From: Veillonella atypica KON | GTDB taxonomy: Bacteria > Bacillota > Negativicutes > Veillonellales > Veillonellaceae | Assembly: GCF_002959915.1 (NCBI RefSeq) | Contig: NZ_PPDE01000009.1 | Span: 124,001-188,000, forward strand | Direction: 5' to 3' | DNA: 64,000 nucleotides | Shown here: positions 35,607-44,001 of the stretch, in pieces | Position numbering within the stretch: position 1 is the stretch's first letter | Layout: every line of letters starts with the position of its first letter | Program-made: the position numbers and the translations under genes | Notes under the pieces: model-generated | The model's input: only the letters and a program-made list of their open reading frames with translations | Told to the model about the DNA's origin: nothing | The model's database searches: none

Positions 35607-35828
35607 TTATTGCAAATCTTTACTTTGCGTAGATACTTCACTGGCAGAGGTAAAGCTTGCCAATGGAGCGTCGCCAAAGCCTAAGATTACCTTGTTCGCT
35701 ACTAGCGCATTAGCTGCCGTTTTAGCTTGCTCCAAAGTAAGGCCAGTGCGAGGTCCACTAATTGTGATCGATGCGCTTTTACCATCGACTGTAGCAAATT
35801 TAAGATATACCACACGTTTATCAGCCAT
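35607..35828 (-). CDS. DUF2922-domain protein (73 aa)
   Basis: A small soluble protein with the DUF2922 pattern: RVVYLKFATVDGKSASITIS, GLTLEQAKTAANALVAN. The ATG at 35828 follows AAAGGAG; the three codons before it lack a ribosome site. It follows the DUF1659 gene, a pairing seen in many Firmicutes; the function is unknown. Confidence 0.85.
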   Translation of the reverse strand: MADKRVVYLKFATVDGKSASITISGPRTGLTLEQAKTAANALVANKVILGFGDAPLASFTSASEVSTQSKDLQ

Positions 35829-35952
35829 GTTGGGCACTCCTTTCTAATTCATATACATAAGGATGGGAATGATCGCGATAGGTCCACAGGGTTTGGATTA
35901 CTACGAACCTTCACGCAGCCATTATGTGCTAACTATTACGAGTGAAAGCACA

Positions 35953-36159
35953 TTAATGACCAAGGGATACTTCGTTGACGCGTATTACGTCAGCAATGGT
36001 GTTCTCATAGAGACCAGCCAATGCGGTACCGACGATTTTGACCGCATCATCAGTAGCTTCTTCAGCGACGCGTGTGAAAGTGACGTCTTTGTACTTCGGT
36101 TTTTCTTCCGTACCGATATTAAAACGTAACACTAACTTTGTGCGTTTTAGTTCAGCCAT
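35953..36159 (-). CDS. DUF1659-domain protein (68 aa)
   Basis: A small protein with KLVLRFNIGTEEKPKYKDVT and ADVIRVNEVSL, the usual DUF1659 layout. The ATG at 36159 follows a strong AAAGGAGGTG. It is the first gene of a pair with DUF2922, about 125 bases apart. Both are predicted to be small mixed alpha/beta proteins of unknown role. A parS-like site lies upstream at 36296. Confidence 0.85.
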   Translation of the reverse strand: MAELKRTKLVLRFNIGTEEKPKYKDVTFTRVAEEATDDAVKIVGTALAGLYENTIADVIRVNEVSLGH

Positions 36160-36253
36160 CTGATCACCTCCTTTCACCTATATACATTCCAAAAGGAGGC
36201 TCGTGACAAGCAAATTTGTTTCAAAAAGAGGAATAATATTTTTCCCCATGAAA

Positions 36254-36284
36254 AAACGACCCCAAATCAAGGTTTAGGGCCGTA
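36254..36284. terminator. Hairpin ACGACCCCAAATC / GGTTTAGGGCCGT
   Basis: A stem of about 12 bp flanked by A-runs and T-runs in the gap between the divergent DUF1659 gene and the siroheme reductase-like gene. It may terminate an antisense or leader transcript. Confidence 0.5.
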
Positions 36285-36295
36285 CTTTTGTATTT

Positions 36296-36311
36296 AGTTT
36301 CACGTGAAACA
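36296..36311. promoter_or_regulatory. parS-like ParB-binding site (one mismatch)
   Basis: AGTTTCACGTGAAACA differs by one base from the standard Firmicute site TGTTTCACGTGAAACA. It is about 11 kb from the parB gene. Confidence 0.75.
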
Positions 36312-36566
36312 GGGTCAAAAATTTTTGCTTTTTTGTAGCTTGGGACACATTATTTTATTGTAAAATGAATTATACTAGTATATGTAATTTGAAATGATGA
36401 TAACAATCATTTCATAACAATCTCTTACTAGCTCTCCAGAACATGTATCGTTTGGACGTACATCATCGTCGAAACGCATCATCTCTAGCATGTGCTAATA
36501 GAGACTTTCACAGTGAAAATATATGATAGAATATAAGTAGTTCATTACAATTTAGAGGGGATTACA

Positions 36567-37523
36567 ATGGCTCAAATCGCAGGAAATTTACAACGAATTA
36601 AAAACGGCCAACGCCGTTATGCTATTACACCGCGCATTCCAGCAGGTTTTATTCAACCAGATCAATTGCAAAAATATATTGATGTGGCGAACAAATTTGG
36701 CGCTGTTCTTAAACTAACCGGCAGCCAACGCATTATGATTACGAATTTGAAAGCTGAGGACGTAGACGCAGCGTGGGAAATGCTCGGCATGGAGCCGGCG
36801 TACATGGTGTCCAACCGCGTGCGCAGCGTCAAGATTTGCCCAGGCACAACGTTCTGTAAACGGGCTAAACAAGATAGCGTGCATCTTGGCATGCAATTGG
36901 AACGCAAATATTTGTCCCAAGAAATGCCTAGCAAGATGAAGATCGGCGTGTCCGGCTGCATTAATTCTTGTACTGAAAGCCGCATGAAGGACGTTGGCGT
37001 TATCGGTTCTGTTGAGGGCTGGAGCGTCTACGCTGGCGGCAGCGGTGGTGCGCATCCACGCATTGGCGACCTCATTGCAGAGGTAACAACAGAAAAAGAA
37101 GCCCTTGCACTTGTGGACCGCATCATCGAATATTACAAAGCAAATGCACAAATCGAACGAATGGGTGAATTCATCGATCGCATCGGCTTAGATGCTTTCA
37201 AAGAAGCTGTACTAGGCGACCTTGAAGGGGCTCCTACAGAAGTAAAAGCAGCAGAACCTATTGTTAACTTGCCAGGTCACGGCAATGATCCAGAGGTTGA
37301 GACGCCACGCCTTGAACCAGGTCAACCAATTACACCGGATACAATCATCCGCGATATCGTGGACATCTATCCAAATACAGTACCTGTACTGCAAAGCATC
37401 GGCATGGGTTGCCTCGGTTGTCCATCCTCTACGATGGAACCACTATGGCAAGCCGCTGAAATCCACGGCGTCAACGTGTACGATTTACTTAACAAACTAG
37501 AAACTGCCCGCAAAGGTGCATAA
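36567..37523 (+). CDS. Siroheme/[4Fe-4S] reductase-like protein with C-terminal DUF1858 domain
   Basis: Residues 1-210 resemble one half of a nitrite/sulfite reductase: an N-terminal ferredoxin-like half, SNRVRSVKICPGTTFCKRAK and GVSGCINSCTESRMKDVG, giving the CxxxxxC and CxxxC ligands of siroheme-[4Fe-4S]. Residues about 255-318 form a DUF1858 domain (IIRDIVDIYPNTVPVLQSIG, then MGCLGCPSS), a helical redox-disulfide module. The fusion and the single half mean it is not a standard assimilatory reductase. It forms an operon with 37544-38209. GAGGGG precedes the start. Confidence 0.85.
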   Translation: MAQIAGNLQRIKNGQRRYAITPRIPAGFIQPDQLQKYIDVANKFGAVLKLTGSQRIMITNLKAEDVDAAWEMLGMEPAYMVSNRVRSVKICPGTTFCKRAKQDSVHLGMQLERKYLSQEMPSKMKIGVSGCINSCTESRMKDVGVIGSVEGWSVYAGGSGGAHPRIGDLIAEVTTEKEALALVDRIIEYYKANAQIERMGEFIDRIGLDAFKEAVLGDLEGAPTEVKAAEPIVNLPGHGNDPEVETPRLEPGQPITPDTIIRDIVDIYPNTVPVLQSIGMGCLGCPSSTMEPLWQAAEIHGVNVYDLLNKLETARKGA

Positions 37524-37543
37524 TTAATATAAAGGAGTTTCAC

Positions 37544-38209
37544 ATGTCCGCATTTTTAGGCCACATTCACTACTGGTTATACCGCAAAATCCAATTGCTC
37601 GTAGAGCGTGAAAACTTAATTCTTGAAAAAACGACAAAGGTCGTAGATGACCTTGCTGAGGAATTGCATTCCATCTCCGTAGATACATACGGCGAACCAA
37701 TTAACCCTAGCATTCCATTGGAAAACATTATCGACCACAACAACATTCACGGTTGGCTCTCCAACCAAATCAACATAGCATCCGTCCGCGAAGCGGCTTT
37801 CATCAAAGACATGCTCGATACAAATGCTGATGAAAATGCTATTCACGTAGTAACCGCTATTCTCGATGCCTTCGCTGTACAAGGTCAAGCATGCGGCGTT
37901 GTGGCCCAAGATAGCCTCGAAGAACATACGGCGCCAGCCATCTACAATGCCCTTCAAAACTTCTATGTAAACGGCATGCCTTGCGACGGCGGCGACCAAA
38001 TCGTTGAGGACAGCGCTGACCGTTTCACATGGGTCGGCGATCACCGCTTACAAGCTGGCTACTGGCGCACTGCAGGTGTTGATCCTAAATTCATGATGCT
38101 CGCATACCAAACATGGTTTGAGGCCTTTGTGAAAGCTATCGATCCTGAATTCGAGCTTATCACCACCGAAGACAATGGCACCCGATTATATACAATCGCT
38201 AAAAAATAA
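37544..38209 (+). CDS. Hypothetical protein in operon with the siroheme reductase-like gene (221 aa)
   Basis: It begins 20 bases after the reductase-like gene with AAAGGAG upstream. The protein is soluble and starts FLGHIHYWLYRKI; residues 140-170 contain CDGGDQI, and VQGQACGV contains another Cys. No family name was recognised, but the tight linkage to the reductase suggests a partner role. A terminator follows at 38282. Confidence 0.7.
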   Translation: MSAFLGHIHYWLYRKIQLLVERENLILEKTTKVVDDLAEELHSISVDTYGEPINPSIPLENIIDHNNIHGWLSNQINIASVREAAFIKDMLDTNADENAIHVVTAILDAFAVQGQACGVVAQDSLEEHTAPAIYNALQNFYVNGMPCDGGDQIVEDSADRFTWVGDHRLQAGYWRTAGVDPKFMMLAYQTWFEAFVKAIDPEFELITTEDNGTRLYTIAKK

Positions 38210-38281
38210 ATACCATTTCGTTCGCTAAAACGGACGAAAAACGACTGAAAATGGACGAAAACGTGCAAAAAACGAACGAAA

Positions 38282-38317
38282 GCGCGGGTGTAAAATTTTA
38301 CACTCGCGTTTTTTATT
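38282..38317 (+). terminator. Rho-independent terminator
   Basis: GCGCGGGTGTAAAA and TTTTACACTCGCG followed by TTTTTTATTT, after the two-gene reductase operon. Four CGGACGAAAA-like direct repeats precede it at 38219-38275. Confidence 0.85.
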
Positions 38318-38324
38318 TCTAATG

Positions 38325-38575
38325 ATCCAATATATGTGCCTAAAAAAATTAGAACAGGCGTGTTCTATTTCCAGGCACCTAATATATGCGTCTAAAAAAT
38401 TAAAACAGGCGTGTTCTATTTCTGGAGATCTAGTATATGTGTCTAAAAAAAATAGTACAGGCCTGTTTTATTTCCAGGCACCTAATATATGCGTCTAAAA
38501 AAATAGAACAGGCGTGTTCTATTTCTAGGGACCTAGTATATGTGTCTTAAAAATAGTACAGGCCTGTTCTATTTT
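38325..38575. repeat. Array of five about 51-bp units with GAACAGGCGTGTTC palindromes
   Basis: Palindromes start at 38352, 38403, 38455, 38506 and 38556, spacing 50-52. Spacers alternate between GGCACCTAATATATGCG and GGGACCTAGTATATGTG variants. It lies between the reductase operon and the cupin gene. Confidence 0.9.
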
Positions 38576-38691
38576 AAAATTCCTTATAAAAGTGTAGCTA
38601 TAGACACAGAATTGATAAGAAATATCAGTTATAATAGAACCATAAGGTAAATCATTACTCATATACTTTCAAATATAGGAGGTGCAGCATC

Positions 38692-38979
38692 ATGGCAGGC
38701 ACAGTAAAAAAAGATCTAGGTTTATTATTCCAAGGCTCTAACTACGTAATCGTAAAAAAAGGTGGCAAAGCAGGTGAAAAGGTAGAAAAACATAATCATC
38801 CTGAAGCCAATGTTATCTTTACTGTTGTTAAGGGCACAGTTCAAGTATTCCTTAACGAAACAGAAGAACATGTACTCGTACCGGGTGAAGTTCTCGAATT
38901 TAATGGCGATAACTACATTCAAGCAACGCTTGTTGAAGATAGCGAATTCATCGTAAACCTCGTTCATAAACCTGAATAA
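38692..38979 (+). CDS. Small cupin-domain protein
   Basis: The 95-residue protein is a minimal cupin barrel: EKHNHPEANVIFTVVKGTVQ holds the HxH...E metal-site motif and VLVPGEVLEFNGDNYIQATL the second motif region. The second His is replaced (Asn/Gln), so metal binding may be incomplete. AGGAGGTG precedes the start. Single gene, terminated at 39024-39089. Substrate not predictable. Confidence 0.85.
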   Translation: MAGTVKKDLGLLFQGSNYVIVKKGGKAGEKVEKHNHPEANVIFTVVKGTVQVFLNETEEHVLVPGEVLEFNGDNYIQATLVEDSEFIVNLVHKPE

Positions 38980-39023
38980 GATTATATAGATATGACCTCC
39001 TCCTCTCCTTAGTGTCTATATAT

Positions 39024-39089
39024 AAAAAACACCTATAAGTGGTAAGTTATATAAAACAGTAACTATTACCATATATAGGTGTTTTTTTA
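39024..39089. terminator. Terminator after the cupin gene
   Basis: AAAAAACACCTATA pairs with TATAGGTGTTTTTTT across a partly paired loop, giving a stem with A- and T-runs that can work in both directions. Confidence 0.75.
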
Positions 39090-39208
39090 CATTCTTAGTC
39101 CTAATATCTTAATTTCATAACTGTATTTCTATAGAATATATTATTATCGCTTGCAGTTGCTTTCATAAGAGAATATACTAATTATGTAAGAGAGAAAGAA
39201 GGATTTAC

Positions 39209-39565
39209 ATGACACGCGAAGATTTAGAAACCTATATTCACAATCAATTTGAGGATACTACCACCAATACTCCTTGGACGCAGTTCCCGCATTACAAGGT
39301 GTACCGCCATCAAAGTAATCATAAATGGTTCGCCCTAGTCATGAATATTACTACCGATAAATTAGGATGGTCAAACATTCGGCCTATCGATGTGTTAAAC
39401 ATCAAATGCGAGCCCACCATGATTGGTGCCTTTCGTAAGGAACCAGGCATATATGCAGCCTATCATATGAATAAGGCCAATTGGCTAACCGTTTCTTTGG
39501 ATGGCTCTGTGCCTACTGAAAAAATAAAAATGCTCCTCGACATGAGCTATCGATTGACTAAATAA
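39209..39565 (+). CDS. MmcQ/YjbR-family protein
   Basis: The 118-residue protein matches the MmcQ/YjbR family: KVYRHQSNHKWFALVMNI, IDVLNIKCEPTMIGAFRKEP, GIYAAYHMNKANWLTVSLDG and the C-terminal helix LLDMSYRLTK. The family has a YjbR fold and is linked to DNA binding. AAGGA precedes the start and a terminator follows at 39605. It stands alone. Confidence 0.9.
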   Translation: MTREDLETYIHNQFEDTTTNTPWTQFPHYKVYRHQSNHKWFALVMNITTDKLGWSNIRPIDVLNIKCEPTMIGAFRKEPGIYAAYHMNKANWLTVSLDGSVPTEKIKMLLDMSYRLTK

Positions 39566-39604
39566 AATACTAAATTCTTTATCTGCCCATTTAGCACATA
39601 AAAT

Positions 39605-39640
39605 AAAACGAGCCTGGATTTATTCTAAGCTCGTTTTTTT
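39605..39640 (+). terminator. Rho-independent terminator after the MmcQ/YjbR gene
   Basis: AAAACGAGCCTGGAT and CTAAGCTCGTTTTTTT form a stem followed by seven T residues. Confidence 0.8.
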
Positions 39641-39685
39641 GCTTTCACGTATTGTATTGTTTAATATTTATGAAATAACTTTCAC

Positions 39686-40279
39686 CTATACTCGTAACAT
39701 CATAGATGCACTTATTAAAAGTACAGTATATACAATAGCAATGATAATAATATGCATTGATGTGGTCTTTAACATTTGGCGGTATAATCCAAGTGAACAA
39801 AGTATATAATATAGGGCCAATACAAACGTAATGAGGCCTAAAATAAATTGAACACCAAACGCAATCATACCTGCTCCAGCAAGGCTCAATATAATAACAA
39901 GTACCGCACCGAGTAAGGACAATACGGTTATAGGTAAATCAAAGGCCATCGCATACGAAACGGCCATGAACGTATCCTTAAACATAAGATCACGATTACT
40001 AGTGGCTTTCACATAAAAATAGACCAATATCAACCAAAGCCCTTTTAGGAAAAACCAGGCAAAAATAAAACCTAAAATCGATACAATCGTATCTAGCATG
40101 GTCGCAGGCGTGATAAAAAATATGATACCATTTTCCACCACCGACAAACCAAGCATAATGCCAAACAAACGCAACATAAAAACTAGAGCTTGATCAAACG
40201 TACCATTCTCCATAATATACGGAATCCCCTTAGACCGCGGATACCGCATCAAACTCCAACAAACCTGCATAAAAGACAT
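39686..40279 (-). CDS. Integral membrane protein (Yip1-like layout)
   Basis: A 197-residue protein with five to six membrane segments. The soluble N-terminus (1-25) followed by a five-helix bundle resembles Yip1-domain proteins (KGIPYIMENGTFDQALVFML, FKDTFMAVSYAMAFDLPITV), but this is only by eye. AAGGAGG precedes the start. It is followed by no obvious terminator. The function is unknown. Confidence 0.65.
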   Translation of the reverse strand: MSFMQVCWSLMRYPRSKGIPYIMENGTFDQALVFMLRLFGIMLGLSVVENGIIFFITPATMLDTIVSILGFIFAWFFLKGLWLILVYFYVKATSNRDLMFKDTFMAVSYAMAFDLPITVLSLLGAVLVIILSLAGAGMIAFGVQFILGLITFVLALYYILCSLGLYRQMLKTTSMHIIIIAIVYTVLLISASMMLRV

Positions 40280-40377
40280 CTACAAAACCTCCTTCGCCGC
40301 CCTCAATTACAACTAAATCATACCATACCATAACAAACCAACCAACACAAAACACCCTGCGTCCCCTCTGTTTCTTA

Positions 40378-40605
40378 GTCTAAAAAAATTAATATCTATC
40401 TCTGATAGGGAAAACAGCCCCCTCTCGAAAAACGACTTGCTCCTTTTCCCCTACAGTCTAAAAAAATAATATTTTATCCAAAGAGATTAACGAAAAAAGG
40501 GATCCCCCTCTGAAAACGACTTTGGCCCTGTTCCGAAGGAACAGACCCGGCCGGTGGAGGCTTTCAGAGGGGTATCCCTTTTACCACACGTTAAAACGCT
40601 AGATA
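40378..40605. repeat. Palindrome element with two inverted copies of the skp 3' end
   Basis: GTCTAAAAAAATTAATATCT (around 40380) and a second copy around 40455 are inverted copies of the end of the Skp gene (RLKK, stop) and its downstream bases at about 40602-40622. Each is followed by a core: a truncated CGACTTGCTCC, and a short type A core (CGACTTTGGCCCTG...CCGGCCGGTGGAGG). The stem AAAAGGGAT-CCCCTCTGAAA completes the hairpin. Confidence 0.8.
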
Positions 40606-40610
40606 AGATA

Positions 40611-41069
40611 TTATTTTTTTAGACGTTTAATTACTTCATCTGTAATATTTTCAACGTTACTATTTGCATCAGCTGCGCGGATTGTGTATGGGTCGTCTAA
40701 TACAACGTCCATTTTCTTTTCAACGCGAACGGATTCGATAGCGTTATGAATGTTTTGCATCATAGGTTGTGCAATTTTATTCACTTCGTCATTTTCTTTT
40801 TGTAACAATGGAGCTACGGATTTATTGAATTCTGCTTCTGCTTGAGCTTGATCTTTAATTTTGTCAATTTCTTGCATTTTCTTTTCAATTTGTGGACGGT
40901 ATTGTGCATCTACTTGTTGCATTTTCATGTCGAGTGCACCGTAACCAGGATAGCTATTTACAACTTGACTCATTTGCACTAAACCAATGTTAGCAGCGCT
41001 TGCCACAGCAGTGGTAGCGGAGATAGCACCAACGATAGCCAATGTTGTCAATTTTTTAGTTAATTTCAT
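40611..41069 (-). CDS. OmpH/Skp-family periplasmic chaperone
   Basis: The 152-residue protein has a signal peptide (1-25, ending ASA-A) and the helical Skp arms: ANIGLVQMSQVVNSYPGYG, then a long amphipathic region (about 45-120). Skp holds outer-membrane proteins in the periplasm before insertion by BAM, which supports a diderm envelope. The ATG at 41069 follows AGGAGG by 7 bases; the upstream extension is not translated. Its 3' end is copied twice in the downstream palindrome. Confidence 0.85.
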   Translation of the reverse strand: MKLTKKLTTLAIVGAISATTAVASAANIGLVQMSQVVNSYPGYGALDMKMQQVDAQYRPQIEKKMQEIDKIKDQAQAEAEFNKSVAPLLQKENDEVNKIAQPMMQNIHNAIESVRVEKKMDVVLDDPYTIRAADANSNVENITDEVIKRLKK

Positions 41070-41221
41070 TTGAGATCCTCCTGAACAGTAAAGTTTCATT
41101 ACACAAACATGTAATGCACTATTTTTACTATATCAAATCTAACTTGCTTTCACAAGTAAAAACCCTCAAAAATCATAGATGAGATATAGCATCTAATAAT
41201 TAAATTGTATACTATTAAATA

Positions 41222-41259
41222 ATAATAAGGGCCCATGAATTCATCATGAACCCTTATTA
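41222..41259 (-). terminator. Terminator after the GerW-like gene
   Basis: On the minus strand AATAAGGGTTCATGA pairs with TCATGGGCCCTTATT, close to the stop codon at 41275. Confidence 0.65.
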
Positions 41260-41274
41260 AAAATTTACTATCTA

Positions 41275-41652
41275 TTATTGTTCGTCATTAAGATAGATAT
41301 ATTTATCGGATTTCAATTTAGACACGAGGTCAGGCACCAAGCCGATAAGGCGATCAAAGCTATTGCTGTAAGGATTGCCTTTAATGTTGAACAACTCGAT
41401 GCGTTCGCCTTTGATCACGAGCACAGCGCTTGGTTCCATGCGAGCGCCGCCGCCACCGCCGCCACATTCATGGTTCTTGCCAGATGTATTGTGGTTTGTG
41501 CCAGTGCCGAAACCAAATGTTACGTCCACAAATGGAACCAATGTAGTATCGCCGATTTGCACCGCTTCACCGACTACAGTTTCCACCTTAATCATATTTT
41601 TGAACTTCTCAAAAAGGACTTCTAAATTTTCTTTTACGTTACTGTTCTCCAT
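41275..41652 (-). CDS. GerW/YtfJ-family protein
   Basis: The 125-residue protein matches the GerW (YtfJ) family: LEVLFEKFKNMIKVETVVGE, LVPFVDVTFGFGTG, a central Gly-rich ECGGGGGGARMEPSAVLVIK, and a final D-LI-LVPDLV helix. In sporulating Firmicutes it is a germination or spore protein. The neighbour DUF2953 (YtfI-like) forms the same pair as in Bacillus. Veillonella is not known to sporulate, so this is a retained relative with another role. GGAGGT precedes the start. Confidence 0.9.
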   Translation of the reverse strand: MENSNVKENLEVLFEKFKNMIKVETVVGEAVQIGDTTLVPFVDVTFGFGTGTNHNTSGKNHECGGGGGGARMEPSAVLVIKGERIELFNIKGNPYSNSFDRLIGLVPDLVSKLKSDKYIYLNDEQ

Positions 41653-41675
41653 CGTAGTACCTCCACTGATGTCAA

Positions 41676-42812
41676 CTATGCGTTAGCGGCTTGTTCCGCT
41701 TTCAATCGTTCTAATTCTTTCTTTTCTTTGCGCTTAACCCAAACGACCTTGACCGTTTCAGCTATGAGTGCACGCATTGGTTGTGAAAGCACGAATCGCG
41801 TGCCGTGCCATGCCAATGCGCCTAGAATAATGCGCCCTTTAATGTGGCCGCTACCTTCTAAATGCCAATTCAAATAATCAATCTCGATATGTTCAGCCTG
41901 TTCAGGCCAAATACTGTACAACATCGAAGCAAACATGCCACCCTTAAAAGGATCACCGATGCCGATACGCCCTTCTACAGCGATATCTCGTGGTTTAGAA
42001 TGGTCATAACACCGCTTAGAAACAAGCAACAATTGACGCCACAATTCCGTATTCGTCACATGTTTCATGAACCAAAAGGTCGGGATTTTCGATTTAAAGC
42101 TAGCCACCGGATCATTAGGATCTGGTTTTTGAAAGCGCGATTTTACGCTATCTTTCAAGCCGTCTATTTTCGTAAATACCTTCTCTTTTACGGTGCCATC
42201 ACTATTGAAAGTAACCTTTTCTACCACTTCATCATCAGGTTTCATCGTCGGGTTATCGCGAATTGAATCATATTGTGCAGCCCGCGCTTCAGCACCCTTA
42301 TTATCACCCTTAGATGTATCAACACGTTCAACGCGAACCTGTTTACCTTGTGCATCTGATGTTTGCCCTGCACTGCGCGTAGCATCTAGGCTTTCACCAG
42401 AAGCACCAACGGTCGTCGGCTCAGTCGGTTCAGTACCGCCCTGGCCATCACCTTGCATGGCTTTCATCATCGCTTCCGCCTGCGCAGCCATCGGATCATT
42501 TTCAAATTCGTCAACAGCCTTCTGATATTCGTCATCAACCCGTTGTTGAATCCATTCATCGTATTCTTTCACAGGGCCTATTTTCTGCATACCTAATACA
42601 TACAGTTGTTTAAAAAATGGTTTGCCCTGAAAATATGCGAGATGCAGCGACAATACGCGCCACAGCCATTTAACCGACAATTCTACGCGGTACGGCGTCC
42701 TGCCGTTCCATTCGATGCTATATGTGATTGGCGTTAGTAGGATAATCATGATCAGCGCTACGATGAGAAGCACTACGACGAGTGCCACAATAGCGACTAT
42801 ACTCAACCACAT
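41676..42812 (-). CDS. DUF2953 (YtfI-like) membrane-anchored protein
   Basis: The 378-residue protein has one N-terminal membrane helix (about residues 3-30) followed by the DUF2953 start (YSIEWNGRTPYRVELSVKWL), a long low-complexity linker rich in Gly, Thr, Glu and Asp (about 110-230), and a conserved C-terminal domain (about 250-345; TNTELWRQLLLVSKRC, GIGDPFKGG). A TTG at 42806 is better spaced from AAGGAGG than the ATG at 42812. It is 23 bases upstream of the gerW-like gene. Confidence 0.85.
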   Translation of the reverse strand: MWLSIVAIVALVVVLLIVALIMIILLTPITYSIEWNGRTPYRVELSVKWLWRVLSLHLAYFQGKPFFKQLYVLGMQKIGPVKEYDEWIQQRVDDEYQKAVDEFENDPMAAQAEAMMKAMQGDGQGGTEPTEPTTVGASGESLDATRSAGQTSDAQGKQVRVERVDTSKGDNKGAEARAAQYDSIRDNPTMKPDDEVVEKVTFNSDGTVKEKVFTKIDGLKDSVKSRFQKPDPNDPVASFKSKIPTFWFMKHVTNTELWRQLLLVSKRCYDHSKPRDIAVEGRIGIGDPFKGGMFASMLYSIWPEQAEHIEIDYLNWHLEGSGHIKGRIILGALAWHGTRFVLSQPMRALIAETVKVVWVKRKEKKELERLKAEQAANA

Positions 42813-42848
42813 CACCTCCTTAGGTTATGGGATTTGTGAAAGTATACT

Positions 42849-43427
42849 CTAATTTTCAATGCCCTTGCGAGCCATTACACCTTGCATGTAATAATGCTTA
42901 ACTTCCTTCATTTCCGTCACAAGATCGGCCACATCAAGAAGTTCTTGCGGTGCCCCGCGCCCCGTAAACACCACTTCGGTTTCCGGATTACGAGCCTCTA
43001 ATAGAGCCTCCGTTTTTTTCCAATCAATGAGTTCAAAGAACAAAGCCATGTTATATTCGTCGAGAACCACCAAATCATAGTCGCCGCTAGATACAGCCTC
43101 TAACGCGCGTTCATAGCCCTTTTCAATAAGCGCTACATAATCCTTAGGCGGATTTCCCGATTCAAATACAACCACCTCATCACCCCATTTGGCGAGCTCA
43201 TCCTTGCTCTTCATGCCTTCCTTGATGATAAAAAACGGTTTACCTACAGTTTCTAATGTAATATTTTTGAGGGTCGGTAAAATATTATGTTCACTATACA
43301 CTTTAGACTTCATGAACTGTAAAAATAAAACCTTTTTGCCAGCGCCTATAGCTCGTATAGCGAGGCCGATCGCAGCCGTCGTTTTACCCTTGCCTTCGCC
43401 GGTATAAACTTGTACATAGGCCTTCAT
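42849..43427 (-). CDS. cobA: Cob(I)alamin adenosyltransferase, CobA/CobO type
   Basis: The 192-residue protein has Walker A YTGEGKGKTTAAIGLAIRAI at the N-terminus and FLQFMKSKVYSEHN, YDLVVLDEYNMALFF, EVVFTGRGAPQELLDVADLV, the standard CobA/CobO/BtuR order. It adenosylates cob(I)alamin to coenzyme B12, fitting the B12-dependent MetH nearby. The ATG at 43427 follows CGGAGG; the longer ORF upstream runs into a giant palindrome whose right arm copies the cobA leader. Confidence 0.95.
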   Translation of the reverse strand: MKAYVQVYTGEGKGKTTAAIGLAIRAIGAGKKVLFLQFMKSKVYSEHNILPTLKNITLETVGKPFFIIKEGMKSKDELAKWGDEVVVFESGNPPKDYVALIEKGYERALEAVSSGDYDLVVLDEYNMALFFELIDWKKTEALLEARNPETEVVFTGRGAPQELLDVADLVTEMKEVKHYYMQGVMARKGIEN

Positions 43428-43441
43428 AGATATACCTCCGT

Positions 43442-43760
43442 TCATATACCATAATTGTACAATATTTATAGACGAAAAGGAATAGATATCCTTATTATGC
43501 AATATAATACATAAAAATCTGTTCCTTATTACAATTACATACATAAACATAAGGGATGAGGGTCCCGAAAAAACTCCACCGGCCGGGTCTGACTCCGGCC
43601 TACGGCCTTCGCAGGGCCAAAGTCGTTTTTTCAGGCCCCTCAACCCTTTTTATTAGTATACAAATCATATATGAGGAACAGATTTATTACCTGCCTTAAT
43701 TCACAAAAAGGATATCTATTCCATCCCTTATACAGTAATCGTAGCAATTATGGTATATGA
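43442..43760. repeat. 319-bp giant palindrome with type A core, right arm copies the cobA leader
   Basis: Arms match from TCATATACCATAATTG (43442-43457) and its complement at 43745-43760 through GGAATAGATATCC, AATCTGTTCC and AAGGG.TGAGGG.CC to a type A core on the reverse strand (about 43585-43630). Its left end begins just upstream of the cobA ribosome site. Confidence 0.9.
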
Positions 43761-43841
43761 ATTACTACCAACCCAGCCGTTTGGGAAGAGATGTAATGAA
43801 TACTTGTTAGATAGATTCCTTATAATGTGTCTTAAAAAATA

Positions 43842-43970
43842 GAACAGGCCTGTTCTATTTTTTAAGACACATATACTAGGTCCCCAGAATTAGTACACGC
43901 CTGTTCTATTTTTTAGGGCACATATATTAGGTAGTCAGAATTAGAACACTCATGTTCTAATTTTTTATAA
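43842..43970. repeat. Array of three 51-bp units with GAACAGGCCTGTTC-like palindromes
   Basis: Palindromes start at 43842, 43893 and 43944. The spacers, GACACATATACTAGGTCCCC and so on, are the reverse complement of the spacers in the 38.3-kb array, so this is the same element inverted. Confidence 0.9.
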
Positions 43971-44001
43971 GGCATATATAAGCCAATCTCGTACACTTCT
44001 T

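Noticed and set aside
38325-38575. CRISPR array
   Set aside because: Palindromic repeats at regular spacing, but spacers are conserved and there are no cas genes nearby.
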